NCBI GenBank assembly: GCA_035760665.1
Contig: DASTSN010000077.1
Location: forward strand, 1-44,108
Direction of reading: 5' to 3'
Length of the DNA: 44,108 nt
Source of the DNA: DASTSN01 sp035760665
GTDB taxonomy: Bacteria > Bacteroidota > Bacteroidia > Chitinophagales > Chitinophagaceae
This document shows, one piece after another, positions 34,137 to 42,595 of this stretch (position 1 is its first letter; each line of letters begins with the position of its first letter). Made by a program: the position numbers and the translations under genes. The notes beneath the pieces are model-generated. The model was not told the DNA's origin and made no database searches. It worked only from the letters and a program-made list of their open reading frames with translations.

Positions 34137-34207
34137 CTGTAAATGTGATAAGTTATTGTTGATCTTCCTTACATTTTTCAGGGGAGCAGTTTGTACCATT
34201 GTGTCTG

Positions 34208-35209
34208 TCAGGCCAAAGGTTCATTCAATGTTTTCCAGAGCAGGTCCTTAAGATCTGCCAGTCCTTTCTGTGTAACGGAGGAAATGAAAACGTGGGGGAT
34301 ACCGGCAGGAAGCTCTTTTTCGATTGCTTTTGCCAGTTCTTCGTCCAGCATATCACTCTTGCTGATGGCAATAATGAATTGTTTGTGCAGCAGTTCGGGA
34401 TTGTATTTTTCCAGTTCGCTGACCAGCACGTCAAATTCTTTGCGATGGTCGTTACTGTCGGCGGGAATTAAAAAGAGTAATACGGCATTACGTTCAATAT
34501 GACGCAGGAAGCGGTGGCCAAGTCCTTTTCCTTCGGCGGCTCCCTCAATAATCCCTGGCAAATCGGCAATGCAGAAACTTTTTCCATCGCGGTACTCTAC
34601 AATGCCGAGGTTGGGTGTCAACGTGGTAAAAGCGTAATCGGCAATTTTAGGTTTAGCCGCCGTGACTACCGATAGCAAGGTGGATTTTCCGGCATTGGGG
34701 AAACCCACCAGCCCCACATCGGCAAGAACTTTTAATTCAAGGATTTTCCAGCCTTCCTGACCCTGTTCACCGGGTTGCGCATATTCAGGCGCCTGGTTAG
34801 TGGGTGTGGCAAAATGACTGTTGCCCAGCCCGCCGCGTCCGCCGGGCATCCAGATGATCTCCTGACCATCGTCCAATATTTCTGCTTCCTGTTTTCCGGT
34901 TGTTTCGTCGCGGGCAATTGTTCCCAGCGGCACTTCAATAATGATGTCTTTGCCAAAGCGGCCGGTTTTATTGTTGCTGCCGCCGGATTCGCCGTTTTCG
35001 GCCAGCACATTTTTAAAATAACGGAGATGCAGCAAGGTCCAAAGGTTTCGGTTGCCCTTCAGGATGATATGTCCGCCACGGCCGCCATCTCCGCCGTCGG
35101 GTCCGCCCAGTGCAGTAAATTTGTTACGCATAAAATGCTTCAGGCCGGCACCTCCATGACCACTGCGGCAGAATATGCGTATCTGGTCTACAAAATTGCT
35201 CTTCTCCAA
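34208..35209 (-). CDS. obgE: GTPase ObgE/CgtA
   Basis: This 333-residue ribosome-assembly GTPase has the Gly-rich Obg fold (residues 1-158, with GGPDGGDGGRGGHI), G1 loop GFPNAGKST, DLPGIIEGA and the G4 motif as SKSD rather than NKxD. It ends right after the G domain and lacks the C-terminal OCT extension, as is normal in Bacteroidota. No ATG is present near the conserved N-terminus, so the start is a TTG at 35209 (MEKSNFVDQIRIF, matching Obg beginnings). The promoter box at 35233 supports it. Confidence 0.93.
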   Translation of the reverse strand: MEKSNFVDQIRIFCRSGHGGAGLKHFMRNKFTALGGPDGGDGGRGGHIILKGNRNLWTLLHLRYFKNVLAENGESGGSNNKTGRFGKDIIIEVPLGTIARDETTGKQEAEILDDGQEIIWMPGGRGGLGNSHFATPTNQAPEYAQPGEQGQEGWKILELKVLADVGLVGFPNAGKSTLLSVVTAAKPKIADYAFTTLTPNLGIVEYRDGKSFCIADLPGIIEGAAEGKGLGHRFLRHIERNAVLLFLIPADSNDHRKEFDVLVSELEKYNPELLHKQFIIAISKSDMLDEELAKAIEKELPAGIPHVFISSVTQKGLADLKDLLWKTLNEPLA

Positions 35210-35232
35210 TTGCTGTTTTTTACGATTATTTG

Positions 35233-35240
35233 CAAATATA
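35233..35240 (-). promoter_or_regulatory. -7 promoter box for obgE inside a palindrome
   Basis: TATATTTG on the minus strand lies 23 bp upstream of the TTG start. It overlaps a perfect TATTTGCAAATA palindrome (35227-35238) between the divergent obgE and DUF6970-like genes, so it could be read or bound on both strands. Confidence 0.55.
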
Positions 35241-35265
35241 CCGTGTCATCCATCAACCAGCTTTT

Positions 35266-35607
35266 ATGCGTTATCTTTTATTATTCCTTGCATTACCTGT
35301 ATTGACGAGCAAACAATGTGGCCGGCAGCAGACGGCAGTGCCGGAGTGTATCCGGAAAAAGATTGACAGCATACGGGCACTTCCCAAATGGAACCCACCG
35401 GCCCGGGTAAGCGAATATGTGTATAAAGGCCAACAGGTATATTTGTTCACAAGCGATTGTTGCGACCAGTATTACATGCTTTATGATGGTCAATGTCAGT
35501 ACATCTGTGCACCGTCCGGCGGTATGACCGGCACCGGTGACGGGCAATGCGGGGATTTTTATCAATCGGCAAAGTTTATAAGGATTGTATGGGAAGACGA
35601 GCGGTGA
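35266..35607 (+). CDS. DUF6970-like exported protein
   Basis: This 113-residue protein has a short signal-like start (MRYLLLFLALPVL) ending at TSKQC, then a Cys-rich body: VPECIRKKIDSIRALP, TSDCCDQYYMLYD, CQYICAPSGG and GDGQCGDFY. That Cys spacing and the GGxTGxGDG segment resemble DUF6970 proteins of Bacteroidota. No catalytic function is known. The ATG at 35266 is chosen over an upstream TTG. It is divergent from obgE. Confidence 0.7.
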   Translation: MRYLLLFLALPVLTSKQCGRQQTAVPECIRKKIDSIRALPKWNPPARVSEYVYKGQQVYLFTSDCCDQYYMLYDGQCQYICAPSGGMTGTGDGQCGDFYQSAKFIRIVWEDER

Positions 35608-35643
35608 AATTCGCAATTATAAATGTGCATTGGATATATAAAT

Positions 35644-35676
35644 AAAAAAACCCCTCAGCTAGACAGCAAGAGGGGT
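35644..35676 (-). terminator. Terminator of the T9SS-sorted protein gene
   Basis: On the minus strand a 7-bp stem (ACCCCTC/GAGGGGT) is followed by seven T. It lies about 20 bp beyond the stop codon at 35697. Confidence 0.82.
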
Positions 35677-35696
35677 AAGGTATAAACCTTGAGCAT

Positions 35697-37865
35697 TTAT
35701 TTTTTCATAATTTTCTGTGTGATTTGCCCGTCTTCTGTCATAATTTCCATAAAATGAATCCCTGTCTTTAATGCGTCAAGGTCTCTGAGCACTACAACAT
35801 TATCGCCTGGTTGCAAGGTGACAACCCTATTGACTAAAGCCTGGCCGCTGGTATTGCTGATACGGATTGTTACGGCTGTTTCTTTTGTACTGTTTATATT
35901 CAGTTTAATGTTTGATGTAAACGGATTTGGGTATACGGTGTATTCCCGGATGGCAATACTGCCGTTAAGTTTCAGCGCAACTATTTTACTGTAGGTAGCT
36001 TTTCCGTCAATATCAACTATGCGTAAGCGATAGTAAATAATCCCTGCGGCAACCGAACCAACAGGATCGGCAAACTGGTAGTTGCTGGATTCAGTGGTCG
36101 TGCCGGCACCTTTTACCTCGCCCACCTTGCCAAAGTTTACACCATCGGTGCTGCGTTCGATTTCAAAGCGGTCATTCTTTATTTCGTTCAGAGTTACCCA
36201 GTCAAGTTGTGCCAGACTACCTGTTTTTTTCACGGTAAACGATCCGAGTTTTACCGCCAGCGTTGTTTCCTGGGGGCCAATGACAGCAGTACCGTCATCT
36301 ACTACAGGGTCACCGCCTTGTGATACCCCGGTAATGCGAGCCGTGTTGATATAGGAAACCAGTGCATTGACGGTTGACGGAGCTTTCACTTTAAAACGAA
36401 CAGAATATGTTTCTCCGCTTGCCAGTGTTCCACCTGAATTGGCAGTAGCACCAGTACCGATGTAGAATTTTATATACTGCTTGCCGTTATCTGTGCCTGC
36501 AAATGTAATGTCATCGCCTTGTGCGTCTGTTTTAATTCCGGTACTTGTTCCCGGGGCAGAAATGACTTCCAGGGTTCCGGGAATATAGGTAAGACCGGCC
36601 GGTATGGTATCGACGATGACACAATTATCTGCTGCGCCGGCGCCGGTGTTACCACCTGAGAGGGTATATGTAAGTATATCATTAGCTTGCACTGTTCCAA
36701 GCGGCGGGGTATTGTCCATCACCGTTTTATCCAGGTAAATGGTTGGGTCCTTTGCCGCCATGCTGAACGCAAATACGCTGGGAAAATACTGGTCGGCTTC
36801 TGTTCCAAACTCTACAGTAACGGAGGTGGCATTGGCGCCAATATTGTAATTGCCTACTTGCAGCTCATCAATATCAATACCCATTTGATTTACATAATTC
36901 GGGTTTTTAGTAGTAACGTGAACCCCGTTTTTCGAAATGGTTCCATTCCACATGTTTGTCGAGGGGTTAACGGCATTCGAGACAATATTACCATTTACCT
37001 TGATGTAATCTCCGTTCGGATTACCGCTGGTAGCTGCTAAGTTAGCGTCACCCTCCCAGGCGAATGTGGTCATATAGGCATCACCGGCGCTTAACTGATT
37101 GTTGGGCGCATTCAGCCCCGTAAGATTTATCGTGCGGGTAGCACCATCTTCCACCAGTAAAAAGCCATCATACAGGCGAACGCTTTTGTAAGGTAGCGTG
37201 TTGTTTTCGTACACGACTACCAGTCCCCAGCCACCATAGAATCCACCGCTACCCCTGGAACCGGTGGTAGCTGCAATATTACCGACCGTATAGGTACCGG
37301 CTCCATTATTTTGAATGTAGCTGGTAACATCTACGTAGGCCTGGTAGGCGTATTCATCGTTGTTTGATCCGTTATTGTTAAGCAGCCGTGTTTCATCATA
37401 CTGGGCAACAGGCGCCGTTACAGTCTGGTAGCTTCCGGAAGTACCCTTTCTGATTTTAACTGTCATCCGGTTTGCATAATTATTGTCACCAACCCTGATG
37501 CGTCCGCCCCAGTAAAGGCGGGCATACTTGATGGTATTGGTGCCGGATGGTAAAACCAGGTCTGCAGACGAAGAGTTGAATGTAGTATTGTCATTGTCTA
37601 CATCCACAAATTGCATATTGGCGTTATCGTTACCATACGTGCTGGTCGTGCCATCGCTTTTGATAGAGAAATAGTTCATGGCTGTGGCATCTCTTGCGAG
37701 GATGGTGTTGCCAAACATGGTATGGCCGCCTTTGAGAGTGTTTGAATAAATGATTCCGTAGTTGCGTATGACCTGTGCGTTTACCGACAGCACAGAAAAC
37801 GTGCATACAAGAATCCATAAGAAAGGTCGTGGAACCGTCCAGTTCCGAAGGGTAGAATTGTACAT
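35697..37865 (-). CDS. Large secreted protein with DUF11-like repeat and T9SS type A sorting domain
   Basis: This 722-residue protein has a signal peptide (PFLWILVCTFSVLSVNAQ). A strand-rich region of about 370 residues follows, containing YARLYWGGRI and GGWGLVVVYENN. Then comes a DUF11-like conserved repeat (DNCVIVDTIPAGLTYIPGTL, about residues 385-520) and a fibronectin-like strand region (WVTLNEIKNDRFEIERS). The C-terminal 75 residues form a type A sorting signal (YPNPFTSNIKLN ... IMKK), cleaved after export by the type IX system. It should be displayed on or released from the cell surface, probably as an adhesin or appendage protein. No enzyme motif was seen. Confidence 0.86.
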   Translation of the reverse strand: MYNSTLRNWTVPRPFLWILVCTFSVLSVNAQVIRNYGIIYSNTLKGGHTMFGNTILARDATAMNYFSIKSDGTTSTYGNDNANMQFVDVDNDNTTFNSSSADLVLPSGTNTIKYARLYWGGRIRVGDNNYANRMTVKIRKGTSGSYQTVTAPVAQYDETRLLNNNGSNNDEYAYQAYVDVTSYIQNNGAGTYTVGNIAATTGSRGSGGFYGGWGLVVVYENNTLPYKSVRLYDGFLLVEDGATRTINLTGLNAPNNQLSAGDAYMTTFAWEGDANLAATSGNPNGDYIKVNGNIVSNAVNPSTNMWNGTISKNGVHVTTKNPNYVNQMGIDIDELQVGNYNIGANATSVTVEFGTEADQYFPSVFAFSMAAKDPTIYLDKTVMDNTPPLGTVQANDILTYTLSGGNTGAGAADNCVIVDTIPAGLTYIPGTLEVISAPGTSTGIKTDAQGDDITFAGTDNGKQYIKFYIGTGATANSGGTLASGETYSVRFKVKAPSTVNALVSYINTARITGVSQGGDPVVDDGTAVIGPQETTLAVKLGSFTVKKTGSLAQLDWVTLNEIKNDRFEIERSTDGVNFGKVGEVKGAGTTTESSNYQFADPVGSVAAGIIYYRLRIVDIDGKATYSKIVALKLNGSIAIREYTVYPNPFTSNIKLNINSTKETAVTIRISNTSGQALVNRVVTLQPGDNVVVLRDLDALKTGIHFMEIMTEDGQITQKIMKK

Positions 37866-38163
37866 GCTCGAGGTTTTATAATAAAAAATAAATAGCCCTT
37901 ACTCGGATGGTTTCCGGGGAACATGGATGTGATGATGGTTTACCAGTAGTGAAAAGGAAATACTAACAGGGCTTTCTAATGAAGATGTTGGACGGATTAC
38001 TAATTTTTCAGGAAATGGTACGGAATCAAAGGAGATGGAGATTTCAGAAGTGTGATGTAAAGCTAATACGGGTTTTTGGATTGTGCAAGTGTCTGGTAAA
38101 AAAAATATTTTCAATGGGCGCATAGTCCGTTTATTCAATTCGTTCTCAGCAACCTGCATAATC
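37866..38163. other. Low-coding-signal region upstream of the T9SS gene
   Basis: This 298-bp stretch holds no recognised gene. An open frame on the minus strand (37899-38159, 86 codons, ATG) is AT-rich and lacks a motif or signal peptide; its start lies 4 bp after the paaY stop, so it could be a small operon member, but support is weak. No exact promoter box for the T9SS gene was found. Confidence 0.3.
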
Positions 38164-38763
38164 CTATGTTTTGTGCTCCTTGCTTTGCCAGGGTTGGTAG
38201 TTGGCGGTTTGATTGTTGTTTCCTGCGGCAGCAGTTCTCAGTGGTTCGCAGGCTTTCCAGTGAGCTTGCATTTCTTTTGGCAATTGCTGATACAGTTTTG
38301 TGCCCTCTGTTTTCCAGGCAATCATTTCATCGCTTACCTGTTTCACAATTTTTCCGGGGTTACCTACTATCAGCGACCTGGTGGGCACTATTTCATCCTG
38401 CCTGATAAACGTCAAGGCGCCTACGATACACTCGTCACCCAGCACCACATTATCCATAATAACGGCATTCATGCCGACCAGGCAGTTTCTGCCAATGGTG
38501 GCGCCATGGATGATAGCGCCATGACCAATATGAGCGGCTTCTTTGAGTAACACTGTGACACCGGGAAACATGTGGATAGTGCAGTTCTCCTGCACATTGC
38601 ATCCGTCTTCCAGGATGATTTGTCCCCAGTCGCCGCGGAGGGCAGCACCCGGTCCTACATAACAATTTTTACCTATAATGACATTGCCGGTTACAGCCGC
38701 CTGCGGATGAATAAAACTGCTTTCGTGTACTACCGGTGTATAACCTTTGAATTCGTAAATCAT
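38164..38763 (-). CDS. paaY: PaaY: phenylacetate-pathway gamma-carbonic-anhydrase-like thioesterase
   Basis: This 199-residue left-handed beta-helix protein has hexapeptide repeats throughout (CYVGPGAALRGDWGQIILED, AHIGHGAIIHGATI, CLVGMNAVIMDNVVLG). The C-terminal MIAWKTEGTKLYQQ matches PaaY. It belongs to the gamma-carbonic anhydrase fold; PaaY hydrolyses CoA adducts that inactivate the pathway. Its position 33 bp after paaI and the paa context support the assignment over a generic carbonic anhydrase. Length fits PaaY (about 196). Confidence 0.85.
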   Translation of the reverse strand: MIYEFKGYTPVVHESSFIHPQAAVTGNVIIGKNCYVGPGAALRGDWGQIILEDGCNVQENCTIHMFPGVTVLLKEAAHIGHGAIIHGATIGRNCLVGMNAVIMDNVVLGDECIVGALTFIRQDEIVPTRSLIVGNPGKIVKQVSDEMIAWKTEGTKLYQQLPKEMQAHWKACEPLRTAAAGNNNQTANYQPWQSKEHKT

Positions 38764-38796
38764 AAAAGGAAGATGTAATCAAAAGATGCTGGTTAA

Positions 38797-39210
38797 TTAT
38801 ACAAGTGTTTTCCCTGTCCGGAAACAGGTTCCTTTAAACAATGCCACCTGCTCATTTTTTTGGTTGGTTACTGTAATGAGGTATACACCGGTGCTTCGTC
38901 CGTTGTGCACTTCTTTCGCTTCCGCTGTGAGTATATCACCTACATGCACAGCTTTTGTAAATGTGATGGTAACGTCCAGTGCAACGGATAAATTATTCCT
39001 GTTGTTACACGCAAAAGCAAAGGCGCTGTCGGCAAGGGAAAAGGGAATGCCGCCATGCACAATGCCAAAACCGTTGACCATTTCCTGTCGGATAGCCATG
39101 CTGATTTTACTATACCCCTCCTGTATTTCCAAAATATTTACACCCATCCATTGGCTGAAGTAATCGTTGGTCATCATGTGGTTCACCACTTGCAGGGGAA
39201 TTGCAGACAT
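38797..39210 (-). CDS. paaI: PaaI: hotdog-fold phenylacetyl-CoA-type thioesterase
   Basis: This 137-residue hotdog protein has the PaaI signature GFGIVHGGIPFSLADSAFAF, including the conserved HGG, and CNNRNNLSVALD. It acts as a thioesterase that frees CoA from phenylacetyl- or ring-hydroxylated CoA esters and relieves CoA sequestration. It is cytoplasmic. It lies 20 bp after paaG and 33 bp before paaY on the same strand: one operon. Start at the ATG 39210. Confidence 0.88.
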   Translation of the reverse strand: MSAIPLQVVNHMMTNDYFSQWMGVNILEIQEGYSKISMAIRQEMVNGFGIVHGGIPFSLADSAFAFACNNRNNLSVALDVTITFTKAVHVGDILTAEAKEVHNGRSTGVYLITVTNQKNEQVALFKGTCFRTGKTLV

Positions 39211-39230
39211 TTTAATGTGTATTTATTTTT

Positions 39231-40004
39231 TTACTCACCAGAAAATGTGGGGTTCCTTTTTTCTAAAAATGCATGAACGCCCTCTGTATAATCCCTTGTG
39301 TCCGCTGCTTTTTGCTGAAACGCATCTTCCTGTTCCAGCTGCTCTTCAAATGTACTGCTAAATGAATGGTTCAGCAGCTGTTTTGTAAAAGCTAGCCCCT
39401 GGGTGGGCATTTGAGCCAGAAATAATGCAATGTTCAGGGCATTTTCTGCAAACGTTTCATCCGGGAACACTTTGTAAATCATGCCCAGGCGCTCAGCTTC
39501 GGCAGCACTTATTTTTTCACCAAGCATCATCAGGGCACTTGCCTTTTGCCAGCCAATTAACCGTGGTAAAATAAAGGTACCGCCGCTGTCCGGTACGAGG
39601 CCAATTTTGGAAAAAGCCTGCAAAAAAGAAGCGGATTGTGCTGCCACTACGATATCGCAGCAAAGGGCAATATTGGCGCCGGCACCTGCTGCAATACCAT
39701 TTACAGCTGCAACAACTGGCTTTTCCAGCCGGCGTATTCGTCTTACTATCGGATTATAATGCTCTGATAAAATGCGCTCCATGCCCGGGCCGTTAGGATC
39801 GGTTACTTCCGCGAGATCCTGCCCGGCACTGAAACCTTTGCCGGCACCGGTAATGAATACACAGCGGATTGACGGCTCTTTGCAAGCATCAAGTTTTTCC
39901 TGCAGCGCCAGTGCCATTTCGCGGTTGAAACTGTTGAGTTTCTCCGGGCGGTTGAGTGTAATGTGTGCTACTGCATTTTTTATGTCAAAAAGAACAGGAT
40001 CCAT
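39231..40004 (-). CDS. paaG: PaaG: epoxyphenylacetyl-CoA isomerase
   Basis: This 257-residue crotonase-fold enzyme turns the phenylacetyl-CoA epoxide into oxepin-CoA. It has GFSAGQDLAEV, the GAGANIALCCDIV loop without a catalytic Glu, and the PaaG-type FSKIGLVPDSGGTF with Asp139. This Asp is the PaaG hallmark, which separates it from ordinary hydratases. I chose the ATG at 40004; an upstream TTG at 40040 is less likely. It is the first gene of the minus-strand operon paaG-paaI-paaY. Confidence 0.9.
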   Translation of the reverse strand: MDPVLFDIKNAVAHITLNRPEKLNSFNREMALALQEKLDACKEPSIRCVFITGAGKGFSAGQDLAEVTDPNGPGMERILSEHYNPIVRRIRRLEKPVVAAVNGIAAGAGANIALCCDIVVAAQSASFLQAFSKIGLVPDSGGTFILPRLIGWQKASALMMLGEKISAAEAERLGMIYKVFPDETFAENALNIALFLAQMPTQGLAFTKQLLNHSFSSTFEEQLEQEDAFQQKAADTRDYTEGVHAFLEKRNPTFSGE

Positions 40005-40182
40005 TGTTGTTAAAACTTTAGTAGTGATTTGTGGCTGCAAAGAAGACCGGGAGAACTTCGTATGTAAAATTGTTTCATCGGCCAGGTTGCTTTTGTCTTA
40101 AAAATTAAAATTAGAGAATTCAAAGGAAACGGATCGCTGGTCCGGCAGAATATCCCCCGAAATTGAGATGTGAAAGATGGTA

Positions 40183-40202
40183 CTTAAATCTTTACATTTA
40201 AG
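40183..40202. promoter_or_regulatory. 20-bp palindrome between divergent genes (candidate operator)
   Basis: CTTAAAT and ATTTAAG flank a 6-nt spacer (CTTTAC), a perfect inverted repeat. It lies in the 268-bp gap between paaG and the Tat-exported isomerase-like gene. No other regulator site is visible there, and I found no exact promoter box in the gap. Confidence 0.5.
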
Positions 40203-40272
40203 CTATAATAGATCAGCCAACAGCCGGTTTGCCGGATCCGATCAATAGTATTATTTATCAATAAAGGCAACT

Positions 40273-41196
40273 ATGGAACGCAGAAAATTTATCCGAAACA
40301 GCTTTTTTGCTGGTGCTACCGCAGTTACTTCGGGCCGTTTATTTGCAAAAAATAATCAGCCGACCCAGCTATCAGGTAGTATGGGTTTTCACCTTGATTA
40401 TGCAATTCATGACGGGTTGTTTGCCAATAGTGCGGGCAAGGATTTTATTGACCAGATTAAATGGGCGTATGATCAGGGCTTCAGAAGTATCGAAGACAAT
40501 GGCATGATGAGCCGGCCGGTGGAGGAACAAAAACGAATTGGCGACACACTGGCAAAACTGGGTATGCGTATGGGTGTGTTTGTGATTACCTCCGACAACT
40601 GGCACTGGAAAACCTCTCTTACTACTGGTAAGCAAGAGTGGACGGATAAAATGGTGAAAGACTGTAAAGAAGCTGTGGAAGTGGCGAAACGGGTAAACGC
40701 AAAGTGGGCTACTGTGGTACCGGGCAACTATGAACGCAGTTTGTCGCCGGAACTGCAACTGGCAAATGTTGTAACGGCGCTTCGTAAAGCAGCAGACATT
40801 CTTGAACCGGCAGGGTTAACGATGGTGCTTGAGCCCTTGAGTGATAACCCGGACTTGTTTTTGCGGCATTCAGACCAGGCTTACATGCTGTGTAAAGCTG
40901 TTAACAGCCCTTCCTGTAAAATACTGTTTGATATGTATCACATGCAGCGAAACGAGGGAAATATTATGAATAATATTGACCAGGTATGGGAGGAGATTGG
41001 TTATTTCCAGATCGGCGATAATCCCGGCAGAAATGAGCCTACCACGGGCGAAATGAATTATAAAAATATTTTCAGGCATATTTATAACAAAGGATACAAT
41101 GGCATTCTGGGGATGGAACATGGGATTTCCCGCCCGGGAAAAGAAGGAGAAACTGCTTTGCTGCAGGCCTACAGGGAATCAGATGCGTTTATGTAG
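40273..41196 (+). CDS. Tat-exported hydroxypyruvate-isomerase-like TIM-barrel protein
   Basis: This 307-residue protein of the xylose-isomerase-like TIM-barrel superfamily has a twin-arginine signal (ERRKFIRNSFFAGATAV). Metal-site residues are visible in VLEPLSDN (Glu), LFDMYHMQ (Asp, His), GDNPGRNEP and GMEHG (Glu). It resembles Bacteroidota hydroxypyruvate isomerases, whose real substrates are sugars or sugar acids and often unknown. Its stop codon abuts that of convergent paaD with no gap. It splits the paa genes but is transcribed in the opposite direction, so it is probably not part of that pathway. Confidence 0.82.
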   Translation: MERRKFIRNSFFAGATAVTSGRLFAKNNQPTQLSGSMGFHLDYAIHDGLFANSAGKDFIDQIKWAYDQGFRSIEDNGMMSRPVEEQKRIGDTLAKLGMRMGVFVITSDNWHWKTSLTTGKQEWTDKMVKDCKEAVEVAKRVNAKWATVVPGNYERSLSPELQLANVVTALRKAADILEPAGLTMVLEPLSDNPDLFLRHSDQAYMLCKAVNSPSCKILFDMYHMQRNEGNIMNNIDQVWEEIGYFQIGDNPGRNEPTTGEMNYKNIFRHIYNKGYNGILGMEHGISRPGKEGETALLQAYRESDAFM

Positions 41197-41730
41197 TCAA
41201 TGACATTTAAAATAGTCAAAAGGCTCTTTGCAATCATCACATTGGTAGAGGGCCTTGCAGGCAGTGGAACCAAATTCACTGATGCGATGCGTGTGGTAGG
41301 AATTACAGTGCGGGCATTGCACAGCTTCTGCATGGTCAAACAGTTCTGGTTTGCATACCTGCTGCCGTGGGTTGGGAGGGGCAATACCATATGCTTTCAG
41401 CTTTTGCTTACCCGCTTCACTCATCCAGTCGGTTGTCCATGCAGGTGAGAGCACCTGGGTGATTTTACAATTTGTAAAACCATGTTCCAGTAAATGCATG
41501 TGGATGGCAACCCGGATCACATCCATTGCGGGACACCCGCTATAGGTGGGGGTGATAAGAACTTCAACAGCCTTGTTTGCACCCGCTTCATTACTACATT
41601 TGACCGCCCGCACAATCCCCAGGTCGAGAATGGAGAGCACAGGAATTTCAGGGTCCTTTACGTCTTCGAGGATTTGCCAGATTTTTTGCTCCGCATCGTT
41701 GCGGGTAATATCGTTTGTGCCAGGTGTCAT
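41197..41730 (-). CDS. paaD: PaaD: phenylacetyl-CoA epoxidase assembly subunit
   Basis: This 177-residue protein has an MIP18/SufT-like domain (VKDPEIPVLSILDLGIV, TPTYSGCPAMDVI) and a C-terminal Cys cluster (CPHC, CDDC, plus flanking Cys), as in PaaD, which helps assemble the metal centre of the epoxidase. It is the last gene of paaABCD, 13 bp after paaC. The stop codon touches the convergent TIM-barrel gene, so no terminator fits here. Confidence 0.92.
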   Translation of the reverse strand: MTPGTNDITRNDAEQKIWQILEDVKDPEIPVLSILDLGIVRAVKCSNEAGANKAVEVLITPTYSGCPAMDVIRVAIHMHLLEHGFTNCKITQVLSPAWTTDWMSEAGKQKLKAYGIAPPNPRQQVCKPELFDHAEAVQCPHCNSYHTHRISEFGSTACKALYQCDDCKEPFDYFKCH

Positions 41731-41743
41731 GCTATATCAGTTC

Positions 41744-42556
41744 TCACCATTTTGCGCCAGGATAAGCCCGTTGCAGGTATTGCATTTCGGCCAGTATATA
41801 CCCCAGGTATTCAGTATGCCGGCCTTCTTTACCGCCAATTTGCATGAAAGCTCCTTCCTGTACAGCAGGCAACGCAAGTGTTGCTTCCGCAAATACTGCC
41901 TTCACTTTTGTCAGCCATTCTTCTTTCAGCTTCAGCAAATCAATGCCTGTTTCTTTTTCATAGTCAGCCGGTACAAACAGTTCCCCGGTATAGGCCCATA
42001 ATTTATCAAGAGCCGTTTCCATTCGGTTGTGGCTTTCTTCGGTACCGTCGCCCAACCGGATAACCCATTCACCACTCCAGCGAACGTGGTATGTAGTTTC
42101 TTTAACCGACTTGGCTGCTATGGCGGCGATTTGCGGATCGTTATGGTTTTGCAACTGCCGGTACAGCAGTAGCTGGAACTGGCTAAAAAAATACTGGCGA
42201 AGGATGGTTTGCGCCCAATCGCCATTAGGTTGCTCAACGAGTAAGAGATTTTTAAATTCCCGTTCGGATCGAAGGAAGGCAAGATCGTCTTCTGTTATTT
42301 CTTTGGTTGGCTGTTGTGCTGTTTGATTGATGATTGTTGCAGCATGCTGGTAAAAATTTCTTGCCTGTCCTAACAAGTCGAGCGAGATATTGGTGATGGC
42401 AATATCCTGCTCCAATACCGGGCCGTGCCCACACCATTCGCTGTTACGCTGGCTGAGTATTAATGCACTGTCGGCAAGGTAAAATAGGTAGTCTACCGCA
42501 GCTGCAGAAGGCAAGTTGCCAGTTAAAAAGCCGGTGGTTGGCGATTCATTGCTCAT
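41744..42556 (-). CDS. paaC: PaaC: phenylacetyl-CoA epoxidase structural subunit
   Basis: This 270-residue ferritin-like protein forms the catalytically inactive partner of PaaA in the epoxidase. ISLDLLGQARNFYQHA and KETTYHVRWSGEWVIRLGDG are typical of PaaC, and AYTGELF follows. I chose the ATG at 42556; a GTG at 42583 would add nine residues. Gaps to paaB and paaD are short, so all four are one operon. Confidence 0.92.
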   Translation of the reverse strand: MSNESPTTGFLTGNLPSAAAVDYLFYLADSALILSQRNSEWCGHGPVLEQDIAITNISLDLLGQARNFYQHAATIINQTAQQPTKEITEDDLAFLRSEREFKNLLLVEQPNGDWAQTILRQYFFSQFQLLLYRQLQNHNDPQIAAIAAKSVKETTYHVRWSGEWVIRLGDGTEESHNRMETALDKLWAYTGELFVPADYEKETGIDLLKLKEEWLTKVKAVFAEATLALPAVQEGAFMQIGGKEGRHTEYLGYILAEMQYLQRAYPGAKW

Positions 42557-42595
42557 GTCAAAGTTGTTAAAAACGCTTTTCACAAAATCTTTTTT

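Noticed and set aside
35697..37865. Phase-variable or repeat-rich adhesin
   Set aside because: No tandem DNA repeat or homopolymer long enough to slip is visible; the frame is intact.
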